Below, one piece after another: positions 1-32,996 of a stretch of DNA of 64,000 nt. The notes beneath the pieces are model-generated. The model saw only the letters and a list, made by a program, of their open reading frames with translations, had not been told where the DNA came from and made no database searches. The position numbers were made by a program, and so were the translations under genes. This DNA is from Hydra vulgaris (Eukaryota; Cnidaria; Hydrozoa; Anthoathecata; Hydridae), in the NCBI RefSeq assembly GCF_038396675.1, contig NC_088926.1, positions 18,366,001 to 18,430,000 on the forward strand, given 5' to 3'. Each line of letters starts with the position of its first letter. Position 1 is the stretch's first letter.

Positions 1-199
1 TTTATTTATTGAAATCATATTGACAAAATGAATTTTCACTAAAATTTCAGGCATCATAAACTGCAAACTTTTGATAAAGTAAAGAAAATATTTAATAATT
101 ATGTTTTATTTTATCTTTTTATTGTAAACCTTGGAAATTATTTATCAAATTTAAATAAAATGCAAAAAATAAATAAAATTTAGTTGTAAACATATATAC

Positions 200-21547
<21,348 letters not shown>

Positions 21548-21941
21548 TATTGTCTTATTTAACCTCTAATTACTTCAATTTAGATTTTAAAAAGGTTATA
21601 ATTAGTTAAAAACTAATATAATTATAATTAATATAACATATAATTAGTTAAAACTGAATCTCGCGGCTTTACTGATATATTTACAATTAATTTGCATATT
21701 AATACAAATCGGATTATATAGCAAACTACCGCAATACATATCGGATGTTTGCAAGCGTATTTTTCCACAGTTAATTCAAAACTTTTTATGGTAACTGATT
21801 ATAATTGAATGGCTTGGAATCTGTTTTTTAACTTAATGACAAAAATATAGCGTTTGTTATTTATTTTTATTATAGTATATTCAAGTTAAAAGTATTTGTA
21901 ATATATAGAAAAGGTAAGAACTCGGGTTAAAATTAAAAATT

Positions 21942-22049
<108 letters not shown>

Positions 22050-22507
22050 TTTAAAAGAATATTATAGTTAAAAATAAAGCTCGAAAAAATATATGAGAAT
22101 GTTATTTAGTGATAATTGTTTCTTTTTCTTTTCATAACTTTTGAAAGTTGTATTCAAAATTCAAAACTTTTAAAATTGATTCCTTAAAAAACTTCACGAT
22201 ATTACATGAGAGATCTGCTAAAAGTTTTTTGAGAATAAGGATGGCGAATTAATTTACTCTAAAAAAGCCATAATTCATCAGTAACATTTTGTAGTTTCTT
22301 AAGACAGCAAATTTAACTTACAGAACGTGTATAATACGTGAATAAGACTTAAAGCAAAAAAAGACAAAAATTTACATTAGGCTTTTTTAAATTTCATTTT
22401 CAAACTTGTCCATCCTGTCGCCGTGGCCCATGAGAAGAGGCTTATTTTAAAACCCTTCATTATTCCATGATAAAGTGAGCTGAGTGATGTTTTATGATCA
22501 AATGGGG

Positions 22508-22700
22508 TAAGTGATGTAACATAATATACTTTTTCACAGCTTGTTAAAAGAATTAAAACATGAAGTTACATCACTTATTGTTAGAATATGTTAACGCAAT
22601 TGTTTATTATTAGTTTTTTAAATATATATCTTTGAGGAGATACCAGCCCTAAAAAATGAAAAAAAAAAAAAAAACTCCACGCATTCGTACTAAATTTGAG
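22508..22700. mobile_element. Small foldback element, copy 1
   Basis: An inverted repeat TAAGTGATGTAAC (22508-22520) / GTTACATCACTTA (22565-22577) is followed by a TTAACGCAATTGTTTA tail and AACTCCACGCAT near 22673. The same order recurs at 25133-25300, so this is a dispersed family of short, probably non-autonomous elements. Confidence 0.65.
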
Positions 22701-22921
22701 TACCAAAAATAACTAATAAGCCAATAAATACTTTTGTTTTGTAAAAACAACATAAAATTGTTTTTTTCTAACTTTGTTTTTTCAATTTAGATAATTTTTA
22801 ATTGAAAAAGATAGGTGTTTGTTTATTTGTTGATTATGAATTTGTAACCAGCGCTTCTTTTAAACATGCTATTTAATTCAAAACATAGTAATATATCTAA
22901 TCTAAATTGGTTCCGTCTTCA

Positions 22922-23011
22922 ATGGCTCGTACAGTATCATTTATGGAAAAAGTGGTAGGAGGCTTTAAGCCTATATTAGCTAAACCTCAACAACGCGAAC
23001 AATTGGCGTAA
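22922..23011 (+). other. Short reading frame, possible first exon
   Basis: A 29-codon frame begins MARTVSFMEKVVGGFKPILA and ends KPQQREQLA before a TAA. A possible donor GGC|GTAACA overlaps the end. It is arranged head to head with DPYD, about 1.4 kb away. The composition is less AT-biased than its surroundings. I do not recognise the protein, and chance is quite possible. Confidence 0.25.
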
Positions 23012-23190
23012 CAACACAAAAAAATTTAAAAGAAATCAACAAACAAAAGCATGTAATATGAATAATATTCTACGTATATCGTCTTTCAAACTCAAAACCA
23101 TTGATAAAAATTCTAAATTCTAAGTGTTTATCAAAGAAATATCTATTAAACTCACTCCCACAAGTATAACTGCCAAGTCTTTTTTCAGTA

Positions 23191-23400
23191 TTATAACAAA
23201 TTAACGTCATTATGGTTTTTATAAATACTACTATTTGCCAACAAATTTGCTTTGCAATATTGTTTTCCCTGAATGTGGTATAACGCCGTCCTTTGCTGTG
23301 TTTTTGACCAGATATATTTTTTAGTTACTAAAATTTGTTTCCTAGGACTTTCTTTGGTAATTTTGTGTGTAAAGTCACTTGCTTGGCGATGATTAGGCAT
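23191..23400 (-). other. Unassigned 69-codon reading frame
   Basis: The frame starts MPNHRQASDFTHKITKESPR and is basic and polar, with no hydrophobic segment or motif I recognise. Codon usage looks plausible for coding DNA, but no splice or promoter signal supports it. Confidence 0.2.
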
Positions 23401-23683
23401 TATTGAGATTGCTCATATCAATAATTTCAAAACAAAGTTTGAAAAACCACCACCTCTCTCGTCTTTAAGTTTAACTAAGTGATTATAAAACATTTTTTGT
23501 TCAAGGGGGCTACTTCGGCTTAATTTAATAGACTAATGCAACAAACAATAGAATGATTAGTTTCCAATCTTAGTCTATAATAATTACACCACTCTTTTTT
23601 TCCGCTCTTTTTTCCTTTTCACTCTTTTTTTTTCCACTCTTTTTTTTTCCACTGCTGCCAATGGCAACATCAATAGAGGCAAC

Positions 23684-23763
23684 TATATAAAGTTTACCTC
23701 AACAATTTGAGAGCTAATTTTTTAATAGTTGCCAACTTAATGATGCTGGAATTGGATAGAGGT
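23684..23763 (+). promoter_or_regulatory. Candidate TATA box with short first exon and donor
   Basis: TATATAAAG at 23684-23692 is followed 48 nt later by ATGATG (23740-23745). The frame MMLELDR then runs into a perfect donor AGAG|GTAAGT (GT at 23762-23763). The arrangement fits a core promoter with a short first coding exon of a plus-strand gene. I could not find its next exon, so this is a hypothesis. Confidence 0.3.
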
Positions 23764-23784
23764 AAGTTGAGTTAGACTTATATT

Positions 23785-23935
23785 CAGTTGACATTTTTGG
23801 TCAACTGAACTTTTTTGGTTAACTGATATTTTTGGTTAAGTGAACTTTTTTAGTTAACTGACATTTTTGGTTAAGTGAACTTTAATTAACTGGCAATTAA
23901 CTGGTTAACTGACATTTTTCGTTAACTACAATGTT
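23785..23935. repeat. 35-bp degenerate tandem repeat
   Basis: About four diverged units built on GACATTTTTGGTTAAGTGAA and TTAACTG lie in tandem in the candidate gene's first intron. Confidence 0.75.
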
Positions 23936-23939
23936 TTTA

Positions 23940-25130
23940 AACACTCCATTTTTTTGCGATTGAATATTCTTTAAAACTTTTTAATATATTTTTCTTATTC
24001 TCTTATAGAAAGAGTTAGATATTCAGCACACATTTTTTGTATTTTTAATATTTTTATTGGTCTCCCATAGGTTTATCGTAGTTAGTTTTAAGCGTCTGTA
24101 ACAAATCAATCAGATGCAGCCTTGATTTCGTGTCTCTGGATAAAATTTATTTAAGAGAAATCAAAATGAGGAGTTTTTTTCCTCATTTTTTGTGTGAATG
24201 CTTAATCAACATGTTTCACAAATGTTTTAACTAACTCTTGCATCACAAAGGTGACAATTGTTTATGTGATAGATTTGAATTTTTTTTCAGCTTAAGTAGC
24301 TGTAAGATGCCTTGTGCTTTTTTTTACACAGAAAACGCAAAATTTTCTTTTAACCATCATAAAACCAAATTAATTTTAGCATTTTGAAATCTTTTTTTGT
24401 TTGCTCATGTAATAAACATTGTGACAAATTTTTACCAAAAAAACTATATGGTAACTCAACCGTAGTTGTAACCGTACCATGCACTGTTTTATATTTTGGG
24501 CGGAATAACTAATATTATGATTCAAGAAAGCCACACAAAAAATGCTACCATATAGAAAGGTGTATAAATAAAGCAAAGCATAATTTTAATTACTGTGAAA
24601 ATGTAAACAAAAAAAGAAAATTACTTTTTTTGCTTGTAGACTAGCTTTTTGAAACTCGTAGAACAAACAATTATTTGATCCGTAAACAAATAATCTGTTG
24701 TTATTTAAATTTTCAAAAGAAAAAAAAGTAAATATTGAAATTTTTATTAAAAAAACAAAACCACAACAACTGGTGTTATTAGAAAACTAATAGCAATTAG
24801 GTTTAAATTTCTTTTTAGCAATCAATTTTTAATTGATAAGCATTATGCCTTAAACTAAATCATATTCATTTGAAACATGTTAAATATGTACATATGAAAC
24901 ATATTAAATATATAAACCATAGTAAATACATAAGTCAATTATTGATAGAGTTATTGCTGAGATTTTTTTGTTTTTGATTTTTGTATAAAAGATTAAATAT
25001 TAAAAAACCTAGCAATATGAAATCAATTTTTGTATTGTACATCGTCTACCCCTTTATACCCCCATCCATACGCACGTTCGCTGTTGGTGCTATGAGACTA
25101 CTTTAAAGCAAATCTATTGTTTTAAACTTG
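23940..25130. other. Unassigned AT-rich stretch
   Basis: No gene, RNA or mobile element recognised. A small hairpin with GAGGAG/CTCCTC-like arms lies near 24165-24190. Confidence 0.5.
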
Positions 25131-25132
25131 AT

Positions 25133-25300
25133 AAAGTGATGTAACCAAAGATTTTTAAACAACTTCCCAGCCGGCAACCGGCAGTGTTGTTTAAAAAACT
25201 AAATTTAGGTTACATCACTTATTGTTATATTAATTGCGTTAACGCAATCGTTTAAGTTATTTAGATATTTTTAAAGATAAAATGAACTCCACGCATCTAA
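25133..25300. mobile_element. Small foldback element, copy 2
   Basis: AAAGTGATGTAAC (25133-25145) pairs with GTTACATCACTT (25209-25220). Between them lies a second nested inverted repeat, AAACAAC/GTTGTTT. The flank TTGCGTTAACGCAATCGTTTA and the AACTCCACGCAT motif match copy 1 at 22508. Confidence 0.65.
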
Positions 25301-25309
25301 AATATTGCG

Positions 25310-26560
25310 CACATAACAAAAACGTATACCTAATAAGCAGTGGGGATTGAGGTTCAACGTCGTGAGGGGTGATAAATATATTTTATCGATGCTTTTATCA
25401 TAACTATTCAGTAAATCTGAAACACTAAACGATCTAAAGTTTAAGTTTGCAATGTTTACTTCAGCTAATAATTATCGTTTATTTTTTTATAGCTTTCTAT
25501 TCACTCACTGACGAGTCCGCATTTTTTTTTGTAGAGGCCAAAACTTCACAGCGCTTTTTGAAGCAATTCTTTTGATCGTACAGCCCTGAAATTTTACAAA
25601 TAATCTTTTGCCGACTAACAATAGTTATATTTGTTACATTTGATTCAATAAGTATTTTAGATTTACGATGCCCCACCTCCCCGTTGGTTAGATCTGGAAC
25701 TCCGAAAAAAATATCGGAAACCGAGAGGGCATCAAAAAGTGTTAAGTATCAATATAAATTTAATTAAAAATTTTACAAATATTCCACTTGTTAATTTCAG
25801 ACAAATAAAAATGCGTCCAAAAAAGAACAAATACATCAACCGAGAAGTTATTACATTACATAATATCAAAGTTCCTCAAACTGTAATTTACATTTACCTT
25901 TAAAAGTGACTAATTAAAAAAAATATATATTAAAATAACTTGCGTGCGAAAGTAAATTACATAAAAGTAATACGCTACCAAATGTAAATTAAATTTACGA
26001 ATAAAATAATATATTTTTAGTTGGAATTTTTTATTTTTCAAGTAAAAACAAATCTTTATTAAAAAAAAATTATATAAAAATATAATTTGTAAAGTAAATT
26101 AAAAGTAATTTATGTAAAGTAAGTAAATTTACTTATATTTTACAACAAATTTGATAGGATCTTGTACAAAAGTAAGACAAAAAAGTAAAACTTTAAGTCA
26201 CTAACATTTAGTTTGCCGCAACATTTGGTTTGCGCGGTTTCAGGTATTTCTTCCCTATAAAGTTTGAAAATATCAATAATGGATTTCTGCCCATGATTAA
26301 AACCCTCTCTAGTTCCGGTCCATGATAGTTTTAGCTATAATGACCACTCTCAGAATCAAACCGACTCAAAAATATACACTCTCTGGCCAACCATTCGAAA
26401 GGTCTAGAATTCAGACAAAGCTGAAACATAGCAGTGAATAGGCGCATATACCCATGGGAGACTAAGAAAAGGGTAGACTATTTGAAAGGCATAATTGGCA
26501 TAATTGTTCTTTTTACAGGTTTTTTGCGTAAAAGTTTTTATTATTTAAAAACTAAGGAGG
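25310..26560. other. Unassigned AT-rich stretch
   Basis: No gene recognised. It contains degenerate repeats of AAAGTAAATTA type between about 25930 and 26140. Confidence 0.5.
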
Positions 26561-26572
26561 TAAAGTTTAAAC

Positions 26573-26739
26573 CAGTCCTGGATTATGGGGGCTACAACCC
26601 CATGTCCCGCAAAATTTAGGAGCTCCAAAATTTTTAAGAGGTTGTTTTATTTTTGTAAGGTTTTTTTGCCACTTTAATAAGAAAAAAGGTCACCAGCTCA
26701 AAAGTATCCCCAGACCCTGCAAGTCTTAATCCGGCACTG
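26573..26739. mobile_element. hAT-like miniature element (about 167 bp)
   Basis: The ends CAGTCCTGGATTATG and, on the other strand, CAGTGCCGGATTAAG form imperfect terminal inverted repeats of the CAGxGxCGGAT type typical of hAT elements. There is no coding capacity. An exact 8-bp target duplication was not seen. Confidence 0.55.
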
Positions 26740-26745
26740 GGTACT

Positions 26746-26778
26746 GTAAATACCGTAGTTTGAAGAACTACGGTATTT
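26746..26778. repeat. Hairpin with 13-bp arms
   Basis: AAATACCGTAGTT (26748-26760) is followed after 5 nt by its exact reverse complement. Confidence 0.9.
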
Positions 26779-26779
26779 T

Positions 26780-27840
26780 ATAAGCGTGAAAAATTTAGAA
26801 CTATTTATGTAAATATGTTTATCTGCGTGTAGTATTAGTTGCCTAACTACAGCAAGGTCAGTGTAAGCAGTATTTACTGACCCTTAAGCAATTAGGCCTA
26901 TGGCCGCGAAGTTTATAGGCCTTAAAATGTATTTAAAGAGTTTTTTTTGTTGTTCTTTTTTAGTAAAAGTTATTGTTTCAGAAAAACAGAAATTGGGCAC
27001 CTGGCTCAGTAATGCCTACTGCCCAAAAATATTTTGCTACGCCACTTTGTAATATACGTATAACCCGAGCTGTAGCTAAGCAATGATTTATACGTAGGTT
27101 AAGAAATAAAACTTGTAGTGATTGGAGCCTGGAAAAAAGAATACCCTAAAACATTTACCATCCCTACCTCAAATGTGAGGGGAACAATTTAGCAACTTTT
27201 ATTTTTTATTTTCTTATACTAAATTTAAGTCGACAGGTTTTAAAATTCAAAATTCAAAGGTTATGATTATATTAAGTTTACACTCAAACCGAATAAGGTG
27301 GTTGTTTTAACATTTTCCTAAACATTTTTATGTGATATAAACAAGAACATACTTAAGTTTGGCACTTAAAGTATGTTTTATTTACCAAAGGTATATTTAT
27401 TAACCAAAATCATTGGTTTTTCATAATTATATTAATACTACATTTCAGAATTTACGCAAGTAGACATCATTATATTATTGGTTACCATTAAGTCTTTAAA
27501 TGAGTTTAATATGGTTTTTAACAACACATTAAAAAACCTCATTTCTACGTAACTATTAATAATACTATTAGTTAAAAATGCCGTTGATTAAGTAATTATA
27601 ATCGGTTTGGTGATAAAAAGAATGGCCGCATTTTCAAATTGTAAAACCTTTTTACATTGCTTTTGACGTGGTATAATACCACGCAATACTTGTATTTAAA
27701 TCAATTTAAAATTAAATCAATTTAAAATTAAATCTTGTATTTTGTTTAGTTTATATTTTCATGGATAATATTTTTTTAAACCATTTTATTTATATGTTAA
27801 ATTAAATAAAATTATTCAAAATTTCTGTTATTTATGAAAT
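26780..27840. other. Unassigned stretch with a hAT-end-like motif
   Basis: No gene seen. TACTGCCCAAAAATATTTTG and CGCCACT near 27017-27045 resemble a hAT-type terminus. A short palindrome around CGTGGTATAATACCACG sits near 27669. Confidence 0.4.
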
Positions 27841-27844
27841 ATTT

Positions 27845-27912
27845 CTCGTGTTTTAGTATGTTATTTTAGAAAAAGATTTCTCTTTTTCTAAAATAACATA
27901 CTAAAACATGAG
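27845..27912. repeat. Long hairpin, 32-bp arms with one mismatch
   Basis: CTCGTGTTTTAGTATGTTAT and the following AGAAAAAGA-ending arm pairs with 27881-27912 over a 4-nt TTTC loop. The single difference is G against A near the base. Confidence 0.95.
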
Positions 27913-28049
27913 AATTTGGTATTTCAGCTAGATATATAATAATTTTTTAGGTATATTCCCAAAAAATACAAAACCATAATTGTCAACTAAAATAAACTTA
28001 CTAATCTCAAACTTCAGAAAAACACATTATCATCAATTTTTAATTTATT

Positions 28050-28115
28050 ATGTACAGATATTTAGGGGTTTGGCGATAAGACTATTTTTGTCTTCTTCTT
28101 GCCCCCACCATTTGT
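28050..28115 (+). mobile_element. Solo 3' tail of a CR1-like retrotransposon
   Basis: GGCGATAAGACTATTTTTGT, then CTTCTTCTTGCCCCCACCAT and TTGTATAT, resembles the 3' end of the element at 49300-52970 (around 52850-52925) and, on the other strand, 62455-62510. It may be a severely 5'-truncated insertion. Confidence 0.5.
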
Positions 28116-28679
28116 ATATTTTACAAAAGAAAAGTATTAATTTATAAAGGCAAGTTTAGAAGAATAAAAAATTATAAAAATTAAAAATCAACCACTGCAT
28201 TAAAGAATGTTTTTATGAAATAAAAAAAACAAAAATCAATGACGAAATTAAATTTGAAAAAAAAATTAATTTGATAATTATCAAATTAAGGATAATAAAA
28301 ATAAGAATAATTTGAACAATATTATAATATTGTTTAAAAAATACAAATGATCTTGTAGACTAATGTCACTTATAAAAACTTAATTTTCTTCGTTAATCTT
28401 TGGCAAATTTCAAGTCCGCGTCATTCGATTATTTATTCACGAAAAAAGAGTTAAATTAACTTTCGCTCCGAACTTTTGAATGAGGAACAGAATTTGATTA
28501 TCCGACGAACTTATAACTTAATTAAAGATATTATTTTAAATTCCCGAAATAATTGGGGAGGTTTCTCAAAGTTTATGTGGTCATAGTTTTTGAACACTAA
28601 GGGATTATTGCATGACATTAGAGACTTGTTAATGAACTCAAATTTAATTTATAATGTTAAAAAAATGTATATTTAAATG

Positions 28680-28830
28680 TTATAAACTCATCGCTCTCAC
28701 ACTAATGGCATGAATAGGAACTTTACATTTTTGGGGTTTATTGTTAACAGACTACAATTATCACAATAATTTTGAAAAGCTTTACATAAACATGAATATA
28801 TAAATGTTTGGAGTTTGCTCCATGTCGTTA
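28680..28830. repeat. Dispersed repeat, copy 1 (second copy at 38375-38525)
   Basis: The blocks CTCTCAC, GGGG(C/T)TT(T/A)TTGTT and ATATAAATGTTTGGAGTT(T/A)GCTCCAT occur in the same order here and near 38375-38525. Confidence 0.6.
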
Positions 28831-29399
28831 CATAAAGTTAAATTCTCAATCAAATACAAAAAGCTTGCTACGGACTTGATTTTAAAAATGTGATTATAAT
28901 CTGGTTGTTTAAATATTGTGATTTATACTTTTGTTAACTTTTTAACTTAAATTTTTGAAAATATAAAGTAAAAAAAGTAACAAAAATTTACAGAAAAAAA
29001 AAAGCTTGATATTATTTCATCTAAATGATGAAATAACATCAGACACTTTTCTTAACAATCGACCATACAATTTTAAATTTAAAACTGTGCTTTTTTAAAC
29101 CACCCTACTAAATTCGCTAAATTAAATAAATTAAAATAAGCGGTTGTTGTGGTTATGAAAAGTTATAAACTTTATTTTTTTTATTTTATTATTCTTTATG
29201 TTAAATAAAATCAGTTATTTAAAAGCTTTTTTTAAAAGACTGTCTGGTTAATTGTTCTTGCTTTAGAATTGGCTCTACATTTTGCAATTTTATTCTAAGT
29301 TTTGTATTTTGGCTTCATTTATTCAGCGAGGTTGCTGTTAAAAACCAAAAATCTAACCAAAATGTTAGTTATTTCTGGAAATGACTAACTAGAATAATT

Positions 29400-29620
29400 G
29401 TAGGATAATAGAATAATAAAGGAATAATTGTTGTCTGGAATTGGCAAAAAATACATACACCCCCCTCCCTCCAATGAGAGACCATTTTGAGACGGCCCTG
29501 ACAGCAACCACGCTGAAGAAGAAAAGCGAAAAGCAGCTGCATAGCTACAAATATGCCCGGCTCCGATACGGTAAATTTTTATCAGGGCCACTTAACTATT
29601 TCCTCCCGACGAAACTTAAC
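29400..29620. other. Short GC-richer repeat remnant
   Basis: Segments such as GAGACGGCCCTGACAGCAAC and a ATCAGGGCCACTT-like end near 29580 look like termini of small DNA transposons. The two overlapping reading frames here (29385-29591 minus, 29441-29653 plus) show no family features. Confidence 0.35.
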
Positions 29621-29989
29621 AGTTACTCATTTAAAAAACTTAACTTTAAGTAATTAAATTTTACATGTTATATAATTTATGTAAAAAAAAAAAAATTGCT
29701 TTTAAATGTAAATAAATTATATATTTTTATATGAGTTATTTAGGCTTAAAAGTAATTTAGGCTTAAAAGTAGTTCGCGTTTTTACATCAAAACAAGTAAA
29801 AGTGCCATACCTACTTGTGACGTCGGAAGATATTAAGTATTTTTCATGAATGTTAGCTAGGTTCACATCTCAAAACTGAATGAATCTTTTATACAAAACT
29901 CTAAAAATATTCTCTATATTATATATACTCTAAAGATATATAGGTGACAGAGAGAAAATCTTAAAGTCCTTTTATCTTGTCATTCGATT

Positions 29990-30190
29990 TAACTTTCAAA
30001 TTTTTTATTTTTATTTGTTTGTTTAAATAAACAAAAACATTTACTATTATAAGTAGAGATGTCACGGAAATTGGTTTTGCCGAATACCAAATATTCGGCC
30101 AGAAGCACCAAATATACTCTGCCGAATACACTCGGCCGAAGCCCCAAATATTAGACTGCTGAATATTTGGCGACTCTCTCATTTTTTGAG
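29990..30190. mobile_element. hAT-like miniature element with CCGAATATTCGG motifs
   Basis: Starts near TAGAGATGTCACGG (30054) and carries repeated GCCGAATA/TATTCGGC motifs to about 30170. That pattern is widespread in animal non-autonomous hAT elements. The 73-codon minus-strand frame across it is a product of the repeats. Confidence 0.5.
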
Positions 30191-30365
30191 GGCTCCAACT
30201 TGGTTCATTGAAGTGTACATTGTGGGTATACTGGCAAAAGATGTATAGTCAAAGGCAGTTTTGACTTAATAATGCATTATTTTAAACTACAACGTAATGT
30301 ACACCGCTCTACAAACTGGAAAAATACAAGTTAAATGAAACATTTTTAAAGATGTTTAAATGTAT

Positions 30366-30403
30366 TTTTATAACCAGAGAAAAGCTTTTCTCTGGTTATA
30401 AAA
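30366..30403. repeat. 38-bp perfect palindrome
   Basis: TTTTATAACCAGAGAAAAG is directly followed by its exact reverse complement, with no spacer. Confidence 0.97.
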
Positions 30404-31310
30404 TTACATTTAACGTTAACTCATAAAACGGGTGTTTTATTTAGGCTAAAAGCTTTTAAATTAAAAAAAAATAAAAGCTACAAATATTTTCTTACGTAAA
30501 CACTTAACATTATAATGTATTTAAATATCAACACCGAATGCCATTTAATAAGATTATAAAAGTTTCATATAGGAAGAAAACTTAAATGATTGATTTCTCT
30601 CATCAAGGATTTTTGAGTAAACGTTTTTTACCAGAATACCCACAATATGTTGTAAATATTCTGGCAAAAAAACTAAGAAATGTAAATGAAAACAATCAAA
30701 ATAATCTCTACGAAAAAGTGCACATGTATAGAGATGTGAGAAAAAATAATTCTAATTGCAAAAGATATTAGTTTTTACATGAAACCGTTCGCTTAAATTG
30801 GACAGCAAACCCGTACAAGTTGGTCAGCAAATGCAAAATATTATCTTAACAAAACTTGCTAAAAATATTTTATAATTTGCTGTTGGCAGTGTACGTAGTG
30901 AATGGCTATTTTACGTATTTCATTTACTTTTTTGTTCTTCCGTTTACTCGATGCTTTTGATTTTCATAAATACTTTCATACAGGGCCGCTTCATGCTGGC
31001 TTGGGGCCTAGGGCAAAATTAAGTTGTGAAGCTCTAAAATCAAAATGTTTTCTATACAATCACATTGTAAATATGATTGTAAAGACTTTGATATATAGCA
31101 AGTATTTAAGGCAGTCCCTAATTTATTGAATTCTGGGAATAAATTGCCACTTTGTCGGAGCGGTCATTCCTTCATATTGTTTTTCTCCATTAATATTAAA
31201 TGATATAATAATAAAAATGTAAAGCGAAAATAAATTACTTTATTATTTTTATGACAATTTCTTTCAAAAAAATAAATTATTACCATATTTTGACTAAATT
31301 GACTTTTAGT
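30404..31310. other. Unassigned stretch
   Basis: The 61-codon frame at 30586-30771 (MIDFSHQGFLSKRFLPEYPQ) has no recognised motif. CAGGGCCGCTTCATGCTGG near 30980 resembles the end of a small DNA transposon. No gene is supported. Confidence 0.35.
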
Positions 31311-31329
31311 CAACTTATTCGATTTTTAA

Positions 31330-31480
31330 AATGTATTGGTCAATTTTAGTCTTTAGAAAATATAGTCGATTTTAGTCTACTTTAGAAAATATATTAGTCG
31401 ATTTTAGTCGACTTTAGAAAATATATTAGTCAATTTTAGTCGACTTTAGAAAATATATTAGTCGATTTAGTCGACAATTA
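31330..31480. repeat. 32-bp tandem repeat with GTCGAC sites
   Basis: About four to five copies of a 32-bp unit, GAAAATATATTAGTCGATTT plus TAGTCGACTTTA, with small differences. Confidence 0.85.
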
Positions 31481-31710
31481 TTTAATAGTCGAGTTATTTA
31501 ATAGTCGTAACAGCACTACTATATTATAAACAAGTTTCTAAAAAGGATTTTAGAAAACTTGAAAAGTTGCATAGAAAGTTAAGCAAAGCTAATTTAGATA
31601 TAAATCTTTTTTAGTTTTAAATTTAAGCATAAAACAACGAACATCAAAAAAATTTAACTGATATTTATTAAAAATATTTATGCGAAATAAGAGAGGCTTT
31701 GAGTAAGAAG

Positions 31711-31791
31711 ATTTTTAAAATTTATAAGACTTGCAATATGCTAGTCTTATAAATTTTAAAAATAATATAATTTATATTATTTTTAAAATTT
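31711..31791. repeat. Overlapping inverted repeats
   Basis: Arms 31711-31731 and 31743-31763 (21 bp, ATTTTTAAAATTTATAAGAC) form one hairpin. Part of the right arm also pairs with 31773-31791 in a second hairpin, so the sequence can fold in two alternative ways. Confidence 0.85.
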
Positions 31792-31809
31792 AATTTAATA
31801 TTCTAAAAA

Positions 31810-32420
31810 TCTAATATTAATTTTGTTTTTTGGGAAGCAGCATTGCAATCTGTCTATATCAATTGCCCTGAGTTTTCTAGTATAATTATTTGGGATAACT
31901 GAAAGCGTTTTCAGGATTATTCCAATTAATTGTACCTTTGCAATGTTATGCATGTTCAACAATTCCAGACGCTTTCCAGTTCGCTTTAGTCACGTTTTTT
32001 TGATGTTCAGGTATTCGTGTTTTATCTTTTTCTGGTTTCACCCACATAAAAAACGCCACATTTACATTCAAGTTGGTCTACACCCGGGTAACTGTTTGGT
32101 GGTAGCTTTGATTTGATTTTGGCATATTATGTTAACTTTTCGAAACTCATGTCTATGAATAAAGCTTAATTTAGGAACCCACAAAAGTATTATGGTATTA
32201 TTTGTGTTAACTTATTGGCAGTGTTTTGATTGCGATGGTTTGTAATATTTTACAATGTCTAAAAGTTATTGTCAAGAATACCCTTTTTCCGTAAAAATAT
32301 TAATTAGGAACTCAATTTCTTTTTCTATATAATAACTAGTCCATTATTTATAAGCTATTGCAAGAAAACCTTTAAATATCCCTATTGCAATATATGGTGA
32401 TTTACACAATTGCAGTTTTA
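31810..32420 (-). mobile_element. Penelope-like element fragment: thumb and GIY-YIG end
   Basis: Reading from 32420 down, EKEIEFLINIFTEKGYS resembles the end of a Penelope-type reverse transcriptase thumb. WVPKLS and SKLPPNSYPGV-like fragments follow, then CKCGVFYVGETRKR near 32045. After a one-base frame change comes a TRIPEHQKNVTKANWKASGI segment, the order of a GIY-YIG endonuclease (YVGET, downstream Arg and EH). Stops and shifts are present. It lies back to back with another Penelope-like element at 32718 on the plus strand, but the sequences differ enough to be separate lineages. Confidence 0.65.
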
Positions 32421-32871
32421 CAAGTACATTCGTTATTGCATTCTTGCGTTATATTGAAAAGTTATATTTGTGAGTTATATGATTAGTTGAAATGCAGATA
32501 CCTAAGAAATTAAGTTGACCTTGATTATTTTGATATTCGCATTAAAAGTGTCAAAAACAATTCTGCTTTATCAGAGTTAGAAAAACGTGCAAATTTTTGA
32601 AGCGTATTTTAGTTTGAAATGGCTCCAACTGTAAGAACCGACATATTACACACTAAAAACTAATAAAATTTAAAAGTTAAATAAATAGTATGACACCATA
32701 AATGATATATTTTCAATTTGGTATATAAATTTCATCATACTATTAAAATGTTATTAAATATTATTTCTTCCTACGTTAGGAAGCTATATAAGAAGAATGT
32801 TTCGTTACAAAATGAGAAGTTGAAAAACGATTCAAGTAAAAACCAATGGATATTTTTAGAAAGTTGCATAA

Positions 32872-32996
32872 AGAATAATGTTATACCTAAGTCTTTCAAC
32901 ATACATAGTCCAATAAAGAATAATGTTATACCTAAGTCTTTCAACATACATAGTCCAATAAAGAATAATGTTATACCTAAGTCTTTCAATAAGTTT
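32872..32996. repeat. 45-bp in-frame tandem repeat in the Penelope N-terminus
   Basis: Nearly three exact copies of a 45-bp unit encode IKNNVIPKSFNIHSP in tandem. The normal element would have one copy of the NNVIPKSF-type motif, so this is a local expansion that keeps the frame. Confidence 0.95.

Noticed and set aside
29961..30182. 73-codon minus frame (IWGFGRVYSAEYIWCFWPNI)
   Set aside because: Created by CCGAATATTCGG-type palindromic repeats of a small DNA element.
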